From the NCBI RefSeq assembly GCF_017114825.1, contig NZ_JADEVO010000011.1, positions 1-64,000 on the forward strand: a stretch of 64,000 bases of DNA, in the 5' to 3' direction. The translations under genes and the position numbers were made by a program. The DNA is from Pseudomonas gregormendelii. GTDB lineage: Bacteria; Pseudomonadota; Gammaproteobacteria; Pseudomonadales; Pseudomonadaceae. Positions 53,202 through 63,900 of this stretch are shown piece by piece. The stretch's first letter is position 1, and each line of letters starts with the position of its first letter. Under the pieces are notes generated by a model. That model was not told where the DNA came from. It saw nothing but the letters and a program-made list of their open reading frames with translations, and ran no database searches.

Positions 53202-53969
53202 TCAGGACTTGAAGCAGTCCGCACTGAGCTTGTCCAGCACCCGGTCGGCGCGGCTTTCGGCCTTGGCCATAGTGGTTTGCCAGGTGCTGATGCAGGGTTG
53301 CAGATCGGCCTCGTGCTCGGCGCGCACCAGCCACTGCCAGCAATCGTGCCAGTCACCCAGGGCCGCTTGCGCAGCTTTCAGGCGCGGCATGGCGGCCTTG
53401 GGCAAGCGGTCCAGTTCGGGATAGGCCTCGATGCCATAGCGCACGCGCTTGATCAGCAGTCGCAGGCGATGGCGGTCGTGGGCAGGATCGTGCAGGGCGG
53501 TGTCGAGCTTTTTCCACTGTTTCGCCAAGCGCTTTTCGATGTTTGGGCGCAGGCCCTTGAGCAGTCCCTGGCGCTGGGACGCCCGCAAGAATCGGGGAAA
53601 AGCGTCGAGTATCTGCAGCAGTTGCGCCAGCTCGGTGCTGGCGGCGACTGCAGGATAAGCCTCGGCCATTTGCGCCATGCGCCGTTGCGCCGCTTGCGGT
53701 TGATCGTGCAAGAGCAGGTACGCCGCCAACACCTCGCGGTCGCGCAGCGGCGTGGTCAGGTCGCCGACCCGCGACGCCGCCGCTTCCAGCTGAGCGACGC
53801 CGGGCAAGCCGCGCAAGGGCCGCAGCAGGCTGCGCAGACGGCGCACCGTAGTGCGCAGATCGTGCAGGGCCTCAGGGTCGGTGCGTGCCTCCAGGCGCGC
53901 CTGACTCGCCATCACACCGACTTCAAGGCCCATCACATGAGCCACTAACCGATCAACCAACCCGGACAT
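53202..53969 (-). CDS. CHAD-domain protein
   Basis: Helical protein of 255 residues of the CHAD family, which binds inorganic polyphosphate. The conserved basic pattern DPEALHDLRTTVRRLRSLLRPL (about 31-52) and the second half LLIKRVRYGIEAYPELDRLP (about 170-189) with histidines and arginines define the two four-helix bundles. No adjacent CYTH/triphosphatase domain, so it is a stand-alone CHAD protein. GGAGCAA precedes the ATG. Confidence 0.9.
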   Translation of the reverse strand: MSGLVDRLVAHVMGLEVGVMASQARLEARTDPEALHDLRTTVRRLRSLLRPLRGLPGVAQLEAAASRVGDLTTPLRDREVLAAYLLLHDQPQAAQRRMAQMAEAYPAVAASTELAQLLQILDAFPRFLRASQRQGLLKGLRPNIEKRLAKQWKKLDTALHDPAHDRHRLRLLIKRVRYGIEAYPELDRLPKAAMPRLKAAQAALGDWHDCWQWLVRAEHEADLQPCISTWQTTMAKAESRADRVLDKLSADCFKS

Positions 53970-54014
53970 CGCTTGCTCCTTTTTTCCAATGGCGTCTCAG
54001 CCTTGCATCATGCC

Positions 54015-54296
54015 TCAACGACCCGCGCGTGACTCACGAATGTAGAAGCGCGCTTTTTCGGCTTTCTTGGTGCAGCCTTCGAATGCCTCGAATTGCTGCT
54101 GGGTCTTCGCACCGGTCAGCAACGACAGCGCCTTGGAGTAGCTGACGGTACCGGCAAACCCTTCCGCCTTGGCCAGGTCCAGCTCATGCCACGCCGCATC
54201 GATGCCACTGCCGCAGCTATCGCGGTAGGCGGTCTTGCCGGCACAGCCGGCCAGTGCCAGGGCAATCAAGGGTACACAGATCCAGGCTTTCATCAC
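54015..54296 (-). CDS. Small lipoprotein, hypothetical
   Basis: Protein of 93 residues (92 from the second Met), with a lipoprotein signal ending in LALAGCAG (lipobox cysteine about 18). The mature part is a helical, mostly polar domain with two more cysteines (SCGSG and EGCTKK) that could form a disulfide. GAGGTG lies ahead of the start. Predicted to be anchored in the outer membrane, facing the periplasm. Family not recognised. Confidence 0.8.
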   Translation of the reverse strand: MMKAWICVPLIALALAGCAGKTAYRDSCGSGIDAAWHELDLAKAEGFAGTVSYSKALSLLTGAKTQQQFEAFEGCTKKAEKARFYIRESRAGR

Positions 54297-54516
54297 TTAC
54301 ACCTCAAAAAATAGGAAAACAGTCGTGCAGGTAAGACGGTCTGGCGCTTGAAAAGTGCCTTGAGCGCCTTGCTGAAACTGTCGCGCTGAGCAAGATACCC
54401 TTGCGCCGCCACGGAGTGTCGAAAAAACGACGTCTTCGCCTGCTTGAACGACCTTGGCGATTGAAGCGCCCCCCTCGTTGGGTGCATTGTTGAACCTTGT
54501 CAGACGAGGGCGATTC

Positions 54517-55563
54517 ATGAAAAAGCGTGTCGCACTGGTACTGGGATCAGGTGGCGCCCGGGGTTATGCCCATATCGGCGTCATCGAGGAGATCGAACGG
54601 CGAGGCTACGACATCGCCTGCATCGCCGGTTGCTCCATGGGCGCGGTGGTCGGCGGGATCTACGCCGCCGGCAAACTCGAGGATTATCGCAACTGGATCG
54701 AGAGCCTGGATTATCTAGACGTCTTGCGTCTGGTTGACGTGAGTTTCCGACTGGGGGCGATTCGCGGCGAAAAAGTGTTCGGGCAGATTCGCAAGATCGT
54801 CGGCGAGATCAACATCGAGGAACTGCGGATTCCCTACACGGCGGTGGCCACCGACCTGACCAACCAGCAGGAAATCTGGTTCCAGGAAGGTTGCCTGCAC
54901 CAGGCCATGCGCGCCTCGGCGGCGATCCCCAGCCTGTTCACCCCGGTGATGCAAGGCAATCGCATGCTGGTCGACGGCGGGATACTAAACCCGCTGCCGA
55001 TCGTGCCGGTGGTCTCGAGCCATTGCGACCTGATCATCGCGGTCAATCTCAACTCCACCAACCAGCGGCATTATCAGCTGCCGGTGATCCCGCGCCCGCC
55101 TGCGTTCAAAAGTCGTTTCGACAGCCTGATCAATTCGCTGGGGTCGAAGTTACCGTTCCGACGCACGCAGGCCGAGCAATTGCTGGCGCTGGAGAAAGAA
55201 GCACTGAAGGCGCAAGGGGCGGACATCAATCCGTGGATCGAATCCGCCGAGCCTGAAGCCCAGCAACCGGCCGCCGCTCCGGAGGCCGGGGGTGCGCCGA
55301 AGTCCGCCACCGGGTCGTTCATTATCGATAACGTCGGGCCGGCGTCGCTGCTGGATTTGATCAACCAGAGTTTCGAGGTGATGCAGACTTCGTTGGCGCA
55401 GTACAAGATTGCCGGGTATCCGCCGGATATCCTGATCAACGTGCCGAAGCGGGTGTGCCGGTTTTTCGAGTTTTACAAGGCGCCGGAATTGATCGCGCTG
55501 GGGCGGGAAATTGCGCGCGATACGCTGGATCGGTATGAGGAAGAGCAGGGTCGCAGTCCCTAG
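54517..55563 (+). CDS. Patatin-like phospholipase (RssA type)
   Basis: Protein of 348 residues from the ATG at 54517. The patatin domain fills residues 5-180: oxyanion loop GSGGARGYAHIG (10-21), nucleophile Ser40 in GCSMG (38-42) and catalytic Asp153 in VDGG. No secretion signal, unlike exported patatins such as ExoU, so it resembles the cytoplasmic RssA/YchK group. C-terminal residues about 200-348 contain an Ala/Pro-rich linker and a helical tail. Substrate (phospholipid or lysophospholipid) is inferred from the family. Confidence 0.9.
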   Translation: MKKRVALVLGSGGARGYAHIGVIEEIERRGYDIACIAGCSMGAVVGGIYAAGKLEDYRNWIESLDYLDVLRLVDVSFRLGAIRGEKVFGQIRKIVGEINIEELRIPYTAVATDLTNQQEIWFQEGCLHQAMRASAAIPSLFTPVMQGNRMLVDGGILNPLPIVPVVSSHCDLIIAVNLNSTNQRHYQLPVIPRPPAFKSRFDSLINSLGSKLPFRRTQAEQLLALEKEALKAQGADINPWIESAEPEAQQPAAAPEAGGAPKSATGSFIIDNVGPASLLDLINQSFEVMQTSLAQYKIAGYPPDILINVPKRVCRFFEFYKAPELIALGREIARDTLDRYEEEQGRSP

Positions 55564-55583
55564 ACTTGTGCAGGATTCAAGGG

Positions 55584-55686
55584 CCTCATCGCGGGCAAGC
55601 CCGGCTCCCACAGGTTCGAGGGTGTCCACAAATATTGTGAATCAACTCATAACCTGTGGGAGCCGGGCTTGCCCGCGATGAGGCCG
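55584..55686. repeat. REP pair (GCGGGCAAGCCCG family)
   Basis: Arms GGCCTCATCGCGGGCAAGCC and exact complement, between the convergent patatin and kdpE ends. Confidence 0.88.
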
Positions 55687-55704
55687 GAACATTCAACACA
55701 AATG

Positions 55705-56403
55705 TTACTGGTTGTCCCCACCCAACAACCGATACCCCACCCCCGCCTCAGTCACAATAAACCGCGGCTGGGTGGGGTCATCGGCCAGCTTCTGGCGCAG
55801 ATGCCCCACCACAATGCGCAAATAGTGACTGTCCTCGGTGTGCGTCGGCCCCCAGATATCCTTGAGTAGTTGCTGCTGGGTAATCACCCGCCCCGGATGC
55901 CGGGCCAGTTGCGCCAGCACCGCGTACTCCTTGCGGGTCAATGCGACTTCGGCGCCGTCGAGCAGTACCCGGCGGTAGGCCAGGTCAACGGTCAGCGGCC
56001 CAAAGCTCAGTGCCGCCTGCTGCGATTCCCCAGCTGGAGCCTGGCGCAACAGCGCGCGGACCCTGGCCAGGAATTCCTGGATGCCGAACGGCTTGGTCAC
56101 GTAATCATTCGCACCGCCGTCCAGCGCCTCGACTTTCTGCCCCTCGCCGGCACGCACCGACAGCACCAGCACCGGCACCGTCGACCACTCGCGAAACTCG
56201 CGCAGCACCTGCTGGCCGTCCATGTCCGGCAGGCCGAGGTCGAGCACCAGCAAGTCAGGCTTGCTCAACGCGGCCTGCGCCAGCCCCTCGGTACCGGTTC
56301 CGGCTTCCAGCACTTTATAACCTTGGGAAACCAGGCTGATGCGCAGGAATTTGCGGATCTGTGGTTCGTCGTCAATGACCAGGATGGTCGCGGTCTGGCT
56401 CAT
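55705..56403 (-). CDS. kdpE: Response regulator KdpE
   Basis: OmpR-family regulator of 232 residues from the ATG at 56403 (MSQTATILVIDDEPQIR). Receiver domain (5-117) with acidic pocket Asp11-Asp12, phosphorylated Asp55 (VLDLGLPD) and a conserved Lys. The winged-helix DNA-binding domain (about 133-228) has LTRKEYAVLAQLARHPGRVI. With KdpD it activates the kdp genes at low K+. Last gene of the minus-strand operon, 36 bases after kdpD. Confidence 0.95.
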   Translation of the reverse strand: MSQTATILVIDDEPQIRKFLRISLVSQGYKVLEAGTGTEGLAQAALSKPDLLVLDLGLPDMDGQQVLREFREWSTVPVLVLSVRAGEGQKVEALDGGANDYVTKPFGIQEFLARVRALLRQAPAGESQQAALSFGPLTVDLAYRRVLLDGAEVALTRKEYAVLAQLARHPGRVITQQQLLKDIWGPTHTEDSHYLRIVVGHLRQKLADDPTQPRFIVTEAGVGYRLLGGDNQ

Positions 56404-56439
56404 GAATTCTGATCGCGGCATAGGGGGATCCAAAGGGTA

Positions 56440-59091
56440 TCAGGCTTCACTTTCAACTTCCGGCTGTTCTTGCAGTGGCAGATGCAGGGTAATGCAGGTG
56501 CCCCGGCCCTCTATCCCGTCCGCGACACTGATCCGCCCGCCATGAGCGCCCACCATCCCCTGGCAAATCGCCAGGCCAAGCCCGGTGCCCTGCCCGCCCC
56601 GATCACCCCGTGCGGCGGTGTAGAACATATCGAAAATCTTTGCCCGCTCGTCCTCCGGAATCCCTGGCCCTTCGTCGCTGACCGAGAAAAACAACTCGCT
56701 GTCATTGGCGCCAGCGCTCAACTGCAGGCGGCCCTGAGGCGGGGAAAACCGCGCGGCGTTTTCCAGTACGTTTACCAGCGCCTGTTCGATCAGCGCCGCG
56801 TGCACGTAGAGCAGCGGCAACTCCGGGGGCACCTCGGTGCTGACCTGCAGCGGCGCGAGTACCGCACGCAGGCGATTGAGCGAGCTGCCGACGATGTCTG
56901 CCGGCGACACCCAGTCCCGCGCCAGCTTCAACGCACCGTGGCCCAGGCGGGTCATGTCCAGCAGGTTCTGGATGTAACGATCGAGGCGTTCGGCTTCGTC
57001 GCGGGTGCCTTCGAGCAGTTCGCGGCGGTCTTCCAGCGGAATCGCTTCGCCAAGCGCCAGCAGGCTGTCGATGCTGCCGCGCATCGAGGTCAACGGCGTG
57101 CGCAGGTCGTGGGACACCGAGGCCAGCAAGGCACTGCGCAATTGCTCGGTTTCACCGTGCAGACGCGCCGCCTCCAGGTCCTGGGCCAGTTGCGCACGGG
57201 CCAGTGCCTGGGCGAGTGGCTGGCTCAAGGCGGTCAGCAGGCGGCGGCGCTGGCCGCTCAAGGTATGGCCTTCCCTGGCGCAGACGCCGAGCAGCGCCAG
57301 CGGTCCATCCTCTACCGACAACGGCCACCACCACCAGCGTCCCATCGGCAAAGTCCCGGTTCCCGCACCCGCCGGCTGATCGTGTTGCCAGGCCCAGTCG
57401 GCCGCTGCGCGTTCGGCTTCGGTGAAGGTCAACGGGCCACCGGTTTCAACTTTCCAGCCCGCCTGCCCGTCGCGATTGAGCAGGCACAATTGCACATCGC
57501 TCCAGCCGTTGAGGTGCTGCGCCGCCGCACTGACTACCGCCTGGCGATCAGTGGCCGCGGTGAGTTTGCGCGACAGGTCGAGCAGTTCGCTGGTCTCTTC
57601 CTGGGTATCGCGCAGCGCCTGCAATTGTCGACGCTGACGCGCCGCGAGGTTGCCGGTGAGTGCGGCCATCAACAGGAAAAACAGCAAGGTCAGCACGTCT
57701 TCTTCGCGCTGGATGCTGAAGGAAAAATTCGGTGGAATGAACAGGAAGTCATAGGTCAGGAATGACAGCGCCGCGCAGGCCAGCGCCGGGCCAAGACTGC
57801 TGCGCACGGCCACCAGCAGCACGGCCGCGAGGAACACCAGGGAGATGTTGGGCAGCGGCAACACACTGGCTACGGCCCAGGCCAAGGCACTGGCGAGCAC
57901 GGTCGCGACCAGCGCCAGCGCATAGTCGAACCACACCAGTGGTTGGGTCGAACGCGCGCGTGGCGAATGTTGCGCGTGATCGCTGTCGAGCACGTTGATT
58001 TCCAGCCCGCGCGCGTTGCGCAACAGCCGTGACGCCAGGCCGCCACCGAACAGGCGCCGGCGCCAACGCTGCCGGGATTGCCCCACCAGGATCAGGCTGG
58101 CGCGACGTTCGCCGGCATGCTGGATCAGGGTTTTCGCGACCTCGCCAGCTCGCAGTAACACCACCTCGCCACCCAGGCGCTCGGCCAGTTGCTGGGCACT
58201 TTGCAGGCGCAGGCGTGCCTGCTCGTCGCGCGTGCTGCCGTTATCCACATGCACCAGGCTCCACGGCAGGTGGCGACGCTGGGCGACCCGGCTGGCATGC
58301 CGCACCAGGCGCTCGGCCTGCTCATCGCCATCGACCCCGACCAGCAACCGACCGCGCACAGCCGGCGCATCCTGGCCGAGTTGGCGATAGCCCTGGGCCA
58401 GGTCATTGTCGACTTGCGCGGCGGCAGTCTGCATCGCCAGTTCACGCAAGGCCGTGAGGTTGGTCTGGGTGAAGAATGCATCGATGGCCGCCCGTGCCTG
58501 CTCCGGCACATAGACTTTGCCGTCGCGCAGACGCTCGAGCAATTCCCGCGGCGGCAGGTCGATCAGCAGCAGTTCATAGGCTTCCTGCAGCACCCAGTCC
58601 GGCAAAGTCTCGCGGACCTGCACGCCGGTGATGCCACGCACCTGGTCATTGAGGCTTTCCAGGTGCTGGACGTTGACGGTCGTGAACACGTCGATGCCGG
58701 CGGCGAGCAGTTCCTGGATGTCCTGCCAGCGCTTGGCGTGACGGCTGCCGGGGGCGTTGCTGTGGGCCAGTTCGTCCACCAGCACCAGCTTGGGTTTGGC
58801 CGCGAGCAGGCCGTCGAGGTCCATTTCCTCGAGCATGACGCCACGGTATTCCGAGCGCACCAACGGTTGCTGCGGCAAGCCGCCGAGCAGCGCTTCGGTT
58901 TCGGCGCGGCCGTGGGTTTCGACCACCCCGGCGATGACTTTCACGCCCTGGCGCAGCTGGGTATGGGCCGCTTGCAGCATGGCGTAGGTCTTGCCGACAC
59001 CCGGGGCGGCGCCAAGGAAAACCTTGAGCCGGCCACGCCCGTCGCGGGGCAGGTCTGCTAGCAGTGCGTCGGCGCGGCCGGAGTTGCTCAT
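56440..59091 (-). CDS. kdpD: Sensor histidine kinase KdpD
   Basis: Protein of 883 residues: cytoplasmic KdpD domain with Walker A GAAPGVGKT (27-35), Usp domain (about 250-370), four membrane helices (about 395-490), GAF-like region, then HisKA (ASVSHDLRTPLTSMRGS, about 660) and HATPase (FSVSDEGPGIPEDERAKIF, GGQGTGLGLAICQGM). It senses K+ limitation and phosphorylates KdpE. Full length compared with about 890 in E. coli. Separated from kdpC by 90 bases that include a REP unit. Confidence 0.97.
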   Translation of the reverse strand: MSNSGRADALLADLPRDGRGRLKVFLGAAPGVGKTYAMLQAAHTQLRQGVKVIAGVVETHGRAETEALLGGLPQQPLVRSEYRGVMLEEMDLDGLLAAKPKLVLVDELAHSNAPGSRHAKRWQDIQELLAAGIDVFTTVNVQHLESLNDQVRGITGVQVRETLPDWVLQEAYELLLIDLPPRELLERLRDGKVYVPEQARAAIDAFFTQTNLTALRELAMQTAAAQVDNDLAQGYRQLGQDAPAVRGRLLVGVDGDEQAERLVRHASRVAQRRHLPWSLVHVDNGSTRDEQARLRLQSAQQLAERLGGEVVLLRAGEVAKTLIQHAGERRASLILVGQSRQRWRRRLFGGGLASRLLRNARGLEINVLDSDHAQHSPRARSTQPLVWFDYALALVATVLASALAWAVASVLPLPNISLVFLAAVLLVAVRSSLGPALACAALSFLTYDFLFIPPNFSFSIQREEDVLTLLFFLLMAALTGNLAARQRRQLQALRDTQEETSELLDLSRKLTAATDRQAVVSAAAQHLNGWSDVQLCLLNRDGQAGWKVETGGPLTFTEAERAAADWAWQHDQPAGAGTGTLPMGRWWWWPLSVEDGPLALLGVCAREGHTLSGQRRRLLTALSQPLAQALARAQLAQDLEAARLHGETEQLRSALLASVSHDLRTPLTSMRGSIDSLLALGEAIPLEDRRELLEGTRDEAERLDRYIQNLLDMTRLGHGALKLARDWVSPADIVGSSLNRLRAVLAPLQVSTEVPPELPLLYVHAALIEQALVNVLENAARFSPPQGRLQLSAGANDSELFFSVSDEGPGIPEDERAKIFDMFYTAARGDRGGQGTGLGLAICQGMVGAHGGRISVADGIEGRGTCITLHLPLQEQPEVESEA

Positions 59092-59148
59092 CTGTTATTG
59101 CCTTGTTCGACTTGGAATGGGGGTTACCGCGAACGATCGCAGGCTCCG

Positions 59149-59182
59149 TGTAGGAGCTGGCGCAGCCTGCGATCTTTTGATC
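59149..59182. repeat. Single REP unit
   Basis: TGTAGGAGCTGGCGCAGCCT plus GCGATCTTTTGATC, next to the kdpC stop codon. Confidence 0.75.
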
Positions 59183-59727
59183 TACAGCTTTTCCAGCGCA
59201 ATATTCAACGCCAACACATTCACAACCGGCGGGCCCACCAGCGGTCGCTCGATATGCGCATTCATCAATTGCTCAACCGTCGACACCGGCAACTGCCGCG
59301 CCGCCGCAACACGCGCCAGTTGATAGGCAATCGCCGCAGGAGGCAAGTGCGGATCGAGGCCGCTGCCGGAAGTGGTCAGTTGCGCCAAGGGCACCGGCCC
59401 CTGGCCGGGCACCAGCAGTTTGTTGGCATCGTCGACCACCCGGGTCGCGAGCGCCGGGTTGCTTGGCGCGAAGTTGCTGGCACCACTGGCAACCGTGGCA
59501 AAGGCACCGGCTGAAGGTCGTGGATGGAACCAGGCGTCACCGGTGAAATCCTGGGCGATCAGTGCAGAGCCACGCACCTTGCCACTGGCGTCCTGCACCA
59601 GGCTGCCGTTGGCCTGGCTGGGGAATGCGACCTGGGCCACACCGGTGACAACCAGGGGATAGGCAACGCCGGTAATCAGGGTCATGAGAACGAGCAGGCT
59701 CAAGGCCGGGCGGATCATTGTGGACAT
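59182..59727 (-). CDS. kdpC: Potassium-transporting ATPase subunit KdpC
   Basis: Subunit of 181 residues with one N-terminal membrane helix (about 7-29, [20 protein letters not shown]) and a periplasmic domain containing [20 protein letters not shown] and PADLPPAAI-like [17 protein letters not shown] (about 127-145). It stabilises and aids high-affinity K+ binding by KdpA in the KdpFABC complex. ATG at 59727 follows GAGGAAT. It starts about 160 bases after kdpB, with a REP between. Confidence 0.95.
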   Translation of the reverse strand: MSTMIRPALSLLVLMTLITGVAYPLVVTGVAQVAFPSQANGSLVQDASGKVRGSALIAQDFTGDAWFHPRPSAGAFATVASGASNFAPSNPALATRVVDDANKLLVPGQGPVPLAQLTTSGSGLDPHLPPAAIAYQLARVAAARQLPVSTVEQLMNAHIERPLVGPPVVNVLALNIALEKL

Positions 59728-59782
59728 TTCAGATTCCTCGAATTCCTGTAACAAATTCTGTGGTTCGTGAGCAAACTGCCCC

Positions 59783-59882
59783 TGTAGGGGCGAGCTTGCT
59801 CGCGAAAAACTTGAGCTCAACGCGCTCATCCAGACAGAACGCGTCATCGTTAACTTCCATCGCCAGCAGGCTGGCTCCCACA
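59783..59882. repeat. Hybrid REP between kdpB and kdpC
   Basis: The left unit, CTGTAGGGGCGAGCTTGCTC, belongs to the GCGAGCTTGCTCGC family. The right unit, CGCCAGCAGGCTGGCTCCCA, is the type seen at the IS end of the window. Confidence 0.75.
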
Positions 59883-59889
59883 CAAGCGG

Positions 59890-61947
59890 TCAAACCAGAT
59901 GCAACGCCGTCAACAGCATGTCGATCGCCTTGATCCCCACAAACGGCACCACAATCCCGCCCAGCCCATAAATCAACAGGTTGCGCCGCAATAACGCCGC
60001 CGCACTGGCTGCCTGCACCCGCACACCGCGCAACGCCAGCGGGATCAGCACCACGATGATCAAGGCGTTGAACACAATCGCCGAGAGAATCGCGCTCTGC
60101 GGGCTGCTCAGGTGCATGATGTTGAGCACGCCCAGTTGCGGATAGATCGTGGCGAACAGCGCCGGCAGGATCGCGAAGTATTTGGCCACGTCGTTGGCGA
60201 TGGAAAAGGTCGTCAGCGCACCACGGGTCACCAGCAATTCCTTGCCGATTTGCACCACGTCCAGCAGCTTGGTCGGGTCGCTGTCGAGGTCGACCATGTT
60301 CGCCGCCTCGCGTGCCGCCTGGGTCCCGTCGTTCATTGCCATACCGACATCAGCCTGGGCCAGGGCCGGGGCATCGTTGGCACCGTCGCCGCACATCGCC
60401 ACCAGCCGACCGTCGTTCTGCTCATGCCGAATGCGCGCCAGTTTTTTCTCTGGCGTGGCTTCGGCCAGCACGTCATCGACCCCCGCTTCTGCCGCAATCG
60501 CCGCGGCCGTCAGCGGGTTGTCGCCGGTCACCATCACCGTGCGAATGCCCAACTTGCGCAGTTCGGCAAAACGCTCGCGAATGCCGGGCTTGACCACGTC
60601 CTTGAGGTGGATGGCGCCGAGCAGTTTGCCGTCGGCACACACCAGCAGCGGCGTGCCACCGCTTTGGGCGATCTTGTCGATTTCCCGGGACAGCGCCGGT
60701 GCCAGGTCGGCGCGTTTCAGGCCGACAAACGCCAGCACCGAATCCACCGCACCCTTGCGGTAAACGCGGCCCTGATAGTCAACGCCGGACAGTCGGGTTT
60801 CGGCACTGAACGGCACGCTCGTCAGGGTCTCGGGCGACGGCTCTGGCTGTGGATGCAAGCCACGCAGGTATTCGACGATGGACTTGCCTTCCGCCGTGTC
60901 ATCGGCCAGGGAGGCGAACAGTGCACCTTCGGCCAATTCCCGGCCGCTCACTCCCGGCGCCGCATACACCGCCGTGCAGCGACGGTTGCCGAACGTGATG
61001 GTGCCGGTCTTGTCCAGCAACAGCACGTGTACATCCCCCGCCGCTTCCACGGCGCGACCGGACTTGGCGATGACATTCAAGCGCACCAGGCGGTCCATCC
61101 CGGCAATACCGATGGCGGACAACAAACCGCCAATGGTGGTCGGAATCAACGTGACCAATAACGCCACGAGGAACACCAGCGGCAGGCTGCCATTGGCGAA
61201 ATGCGCGAAGGGTTGCAGGGTCACGACCACCAGCAGGAAGATCAGCGTCAGGCCGATCAGCAGGATGTCGAGGGCGACTTCGTTCGGGGTTTTCTGGCGT
61301 TTGGCGCCTTCGACCAGGGCAATCATGCGATCGAGCGTCGACTCCCCGGGGTTGGCCGTGATCCGCACCAGCAACCAGTCCGATACCAGCCGGGTATTGC
61401 CGGTCACCGCCGAACGATCTCCCCCAGACTCGCGAATGACCGGCGCCGACTCACCGGTAATCGCCGCCTCGTTGACCGCCGCGTTGCCTTCGATCACCTC
61501 GCCGTCACCGGGGATCATTTCCCCTGCTTCGACGCGCACTACGTCATCTTTGCGCAGGCTGGTGGCCGGCACGATTTGAAAGCTGCCATCGGCGGTTTTG
61601 CGCCGGGCACTCAGGCCCTCGCTGCCTGCCTTCAAGCTGTCGGCGCGAGCCTTGCCGCGACCCTCGGCCAAGGCTTCGGCGAAGTTGGCAAACAGCACGG
61701 TGAACCACAGCCACAGGGCAATTTGCGCGGCGACAAACGTCGGCACTGCCGGATCCGGAATGAAGCACAGCACGGTGGTCAGGATGGCGGTCAGTTCCAC
61801 CACCAGCATCACCGGCGCACGCTGCAACTGGCGCGGGTCAAGCTTGACGAAGGCTTGCACCAGCGCCGGGCGCCACAGGGCCGAGATCGCGGTTTTCGGT
61901 TGTTCCGGCGCCTTGACGGCAGCCGGTTTGGTTGCGGGCATATTCAT
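59890..61947 (-). CDS. kdpB: Potassium-transporting P-type ATPase subunit KdpB
   Basis: Catalytic subunit of 685 residues. The second of two tandem ATGs (61947) has the better spacing to AAGGAG. The P-type ATPase signature DKTGT starts at Asp312 (phosphorylated). The TGES actuator loop is at 164-167, with Ser167 matching the serine phosphorylated to inhibit the E. coli pump, and [10 protein letters not shown] is near residue 515. Seven membrane helices are expected. ATP hydrolysis drives K+ moved through KdpA. Confidence 0.97.
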   Translation of the reverse strand: MNMPATKPAAVKAPEQPKTAISALWRPALVQAFVKLDPRQLQRAPVMLVVELTAILTTVLCFIPDPAVPTFVAAQIALWLWFTVLFANFAEALAEGRGKARADSLKAGSEGLSARRKTADGSFQIVPATSLRKDDVVRVEAGEMIPGDGEVIEGNAAVNEAAITGESAPVIRESGGDRSAVTGNTRLVSDWLLVRITANPGESTLDRMIALVEGAKRQKTPNEVALDILLIGLTLIFLLVVVTLQPFAHFANGSLPLVFLVALLVTLIPTTIGGLLSAIGIAGMDRLVRLNVIAKSGRAVEAAGDVHVLLLDKTGTITFGNRRCTAVYAAPGVSGRELAEGALFASLADDTAEGKSIVEYLRGLHPQPEPSPETLTSVPFSAETRLSGVDYQGRVYRKGAVDSVLAFVGLKRADLAPALSREIDKIAQSGGTPLLVCADGKLLGAIHLKDVVKPGIRERFAELRKLGIRTVMVTGDNPLTAAAIAAEAGVDDVLAEATPEKKLARIRHEQNDGRLVAMCGDGANDAPALAQADVGMAMNDGTQAAREAANMVDLDSDPTKLLDVVQIGKELLVTRGALTTFSIANDVAKYFAILPALFATIYPQLGVLNIMHLSSPQSAILSAIVFNALIIVVLIPLALRGVRVQAASAAALLRRNLLIYGLGGIVVPFVGIKAIDMLLTALHLV

Positions 61948-61957
61948 CATCAGCTCC

Positions 61958-63652
61958 TTAGAAACCCAGGCTCAAGTGTTCGGCGATAGGCCCCAGTGCC
62001 AAGGTCGGCAGGAAGGTCAAGCCACCCACCAGCAAAATGGTCACCGTCAACAAGGTCACGAACAGCGGGCCATGGGTGGGGAAACTGTTCGGGCTGACCG
62101 GCGCGGCTTTCTTCAGCGCCAGGCTGCCAGCCAGCGCCAGCACGGGCAGGATGTAGCCGAAGCGACCGATCAACATGCCGAGGCCGAGCATCAGGTTGTG
62201 AAACGGCGTGTTGGCGCCGAAGCCGGCGAAGGCTGAGCCGTTGTTGGCGCTGGCCGAGGTGTAGGCGTAGAGCAACTGGCTGAAACCGTGCGGCCCCGGG
62301 TTAGTGACCGCCGCCACTGGCCCTGGCAGGCTGGCGGCAATCGCGCCCAGCACCAGTACGCCGACCGGCATCACCAGCAAAGTCACCACCAGCAACTGCA
62401 CTTCCCGAGCCTGCAGTTTTTTGCCGAGGTATTCCGGCGTGCGGCCGATCATCAGCCCCGCCAGGAACACCGCGATCAACACGTTCAGCAACATGCCGTA
62501 GAGACCGGCCCCCACACCGCCGAAGATCACCTCGCCGACCATCATGTTGACCAGCGCGACCATGCCGCTGAGAGGGTTGAGGCTGTCGTGCATGCCGTTA
62601 ACCGAGCCGTTGGAGGCAGCAGTCGTAGTGACCGACCAGAGCACTGTCGCCGTGGTGCCGAATCTTGCTTCCTTGCCTTCCAGCGGCGCGGTCTGTTCAA
62701 CAGCCACGTTGTTGAGGCTCGGGTTCGGCTGGTACTCGGCCCACAATGAGGTGGCGCCACCAATGAGGAACAGCGCCAGCATGCAGGCAATGATCGCGCG
62801 GCTCTGACGCAGGTCCTTCACGTAATGGCCGAAAGTGAAGACCAGGGCCACCGGGATCAGAATGATCGACGCCACTTCGAACAGATTGCTCCACGCTGTC
62901 GGGTTCTCGAACGGATGCGCCGAGTTGACGCCAAAGAAGCCGCCGCCGTTGGTGCCCAACTGCTTGATCGCAATCTGGCTGGCGGCCGGGCCCAATGGAA
63001 TCACCTGATCGACACCCTGCATCGTCACGGCATTCACGTAGTGAGCGAAGGTCTGCGGCACGCCCTGCCACACCAGGAACAGCGCCAGCAGCAGGCACAG
63101 CGGCAGCAAGCCGTAAAGGGTGGCACGGGTCATGTCGACCCAGAAATTGCCCAGGGTCTTGGTGGACTTGCGCCCAATACCACGACACAAGGCCACCAGC
63201 ACAGCCAGGCCGGTGGCGGCGCTGACAAAGTTCTGCACGGTGAGGCCGACCATCTGGCTCAGGTAACTGAGCGTCGCCTCGCCGCTGTAGGACTGCCAGT
63301 TGGTGTTGGTCATGAAGCTGACGGCGGTGTTGAACGCCTGAGTCCACTCCTGGCCCGGCAACTGCTGCGGGTTGAGCGGCAGATAGTCCTGGAACAGCAG
63401 AATCGCAAACAACAGCACAAAGCCCGCCAGGTTGAACGCCAGCAGCGCCAGCGCGTACTTCTGCCAGCTCTGCTCGGCCTGCGGATCAACTCCCGCCACC
63501 CGATAACAACCGCGCTCCACCGGCCCAAGTACCGGCGTCAGCCAGGTGCGCTGCCCTTCCATCACCTTGTAGTAGAACCGACCCAGAAACGGCGCAGGCA
63601 CAAGCACCAACGCGAAGAATGCGAGGATCAGCCAATAGTCATAACTGTGCAT
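61958..63652 (-). CDS. kdpA: Potassium-transporting ATPase subunit KdpA
   Basis: Channel-like subunit of 564 residues with ten or more membrane spans. The selectivity-filter repeats are visible, including [19 protein letters not shown] (about 230-248) and [21 protein letters not shown] (about 470-490). It begins [19 protein letters not shown] with AGGAGC ahead and follows kdpF by 8 bases. It lies 10 bases before kdpB. Provides the K+ path of the KdpFABC pump. Confidence 0.97.
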   Translation of the reverse strand: MHSYDYWLILAFFALVLVPAPFLGRFYYKVMEGQRTWLTPVLGPVERGCYRVAGVDPQAEQSWQKYALALLAFNLAGFVLLFAILLFQDYLPLNPQQLPGQEWTQAFNTAVSFMTNTNWQSYSGEATLSYLSQMVGLTVQNFVSAATGLAVLVALCRGIGRKSTKTLGNFWVDMTRATLYGLLPLCLLLALFLVWQGVPQTFAHYVNAVTMQGVDQVIPLGPAASQIAIKQLGTNGGGFFGVNSAHPFENPTAWSNLFEVASIILIPVALVFTFGHYVKDLRQSRAIIACMLALFLIGGATSLWAEYQPNPSLNNVAVEQTAPLEGKEARFGTTATVLWSVTTTAASNGSVNGMHDSLNPLSGMVALVNMMVGEVIFGGVGAGLYGMLLNVLIAVFLAGLMIGRTPEYLGKKLQAREVQLLVVTLLVMPVGVLVLGAIAASLPGPVAAVTNPGPHGFSQLLYAYTSASANNGSAFAGFGANTPFHNLMLGLGMLIGRFGYILPVLALAGSLALKKAAPVSPNSFPTHGPLFVTLLTVTILLVGGLTFLPTLALGPIAEHLSLGF

Positions 63653-63660
63653 ACCCGCTC

Positions 63661-63750
63661 CTAGTTCCGGTCCGCGCGCAACAGCGCAACCAACAAATAA
63701 ATGAACAGCCCCACTGCCAGCAGCAGTGACACTCCGTCCAGAACGCTCAT
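63661..63750 (-). CDS. kdpF: Potassium-transporting ATPase subunit KdpF
   Basis: Peptide of 29 residues: MSVLDGVSLLLAVGLFIYLL then VALLRADRN, a single membrane helix of the KdpF type that stabilises the KdpABC complex. GGAGAA is 6 bases ahead of the ATG, and the stop lies 8 bases before kdpA. It is first gene of the kdp operon. Confidence 0.93.
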   Translation of the reverse strand: MSVLDGVSLLLAVGLFIYLLVALLRADRN

Positions 63751-63834
63751 GGAAGTTCTCCGTGTTACGGCGTATTGCCGCGTGTGGAGGTATTGTCGGG
63801 AGAGAGGCTGTAAAGGAACGAGATCGAGGGGGGT

Positions 63835-63859
63835 GGCGGGGGATAAAGAAAACGTAAAG
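63835..63859 (-). promoter_or_regulatory. Putative KdpE box upstream of kdpF
   Basis: On the minus strand, CTTTACGTTTTCTTTATCCC then CCGCC resembles the E. coli kdp control site, a T-rich pair of TTTA blocks followed by a CCCCGCC stretch. It is about 85-110 bases ahead of the kdpF start, a normal position for KdpE activation. A -10 element was not assigned with confidence. Confidence 0.5.
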
Positions 63860-63900
63860 AGTGGGTTTATGCGGGCGTTACAGCTGTGTCTGCACCGGCA

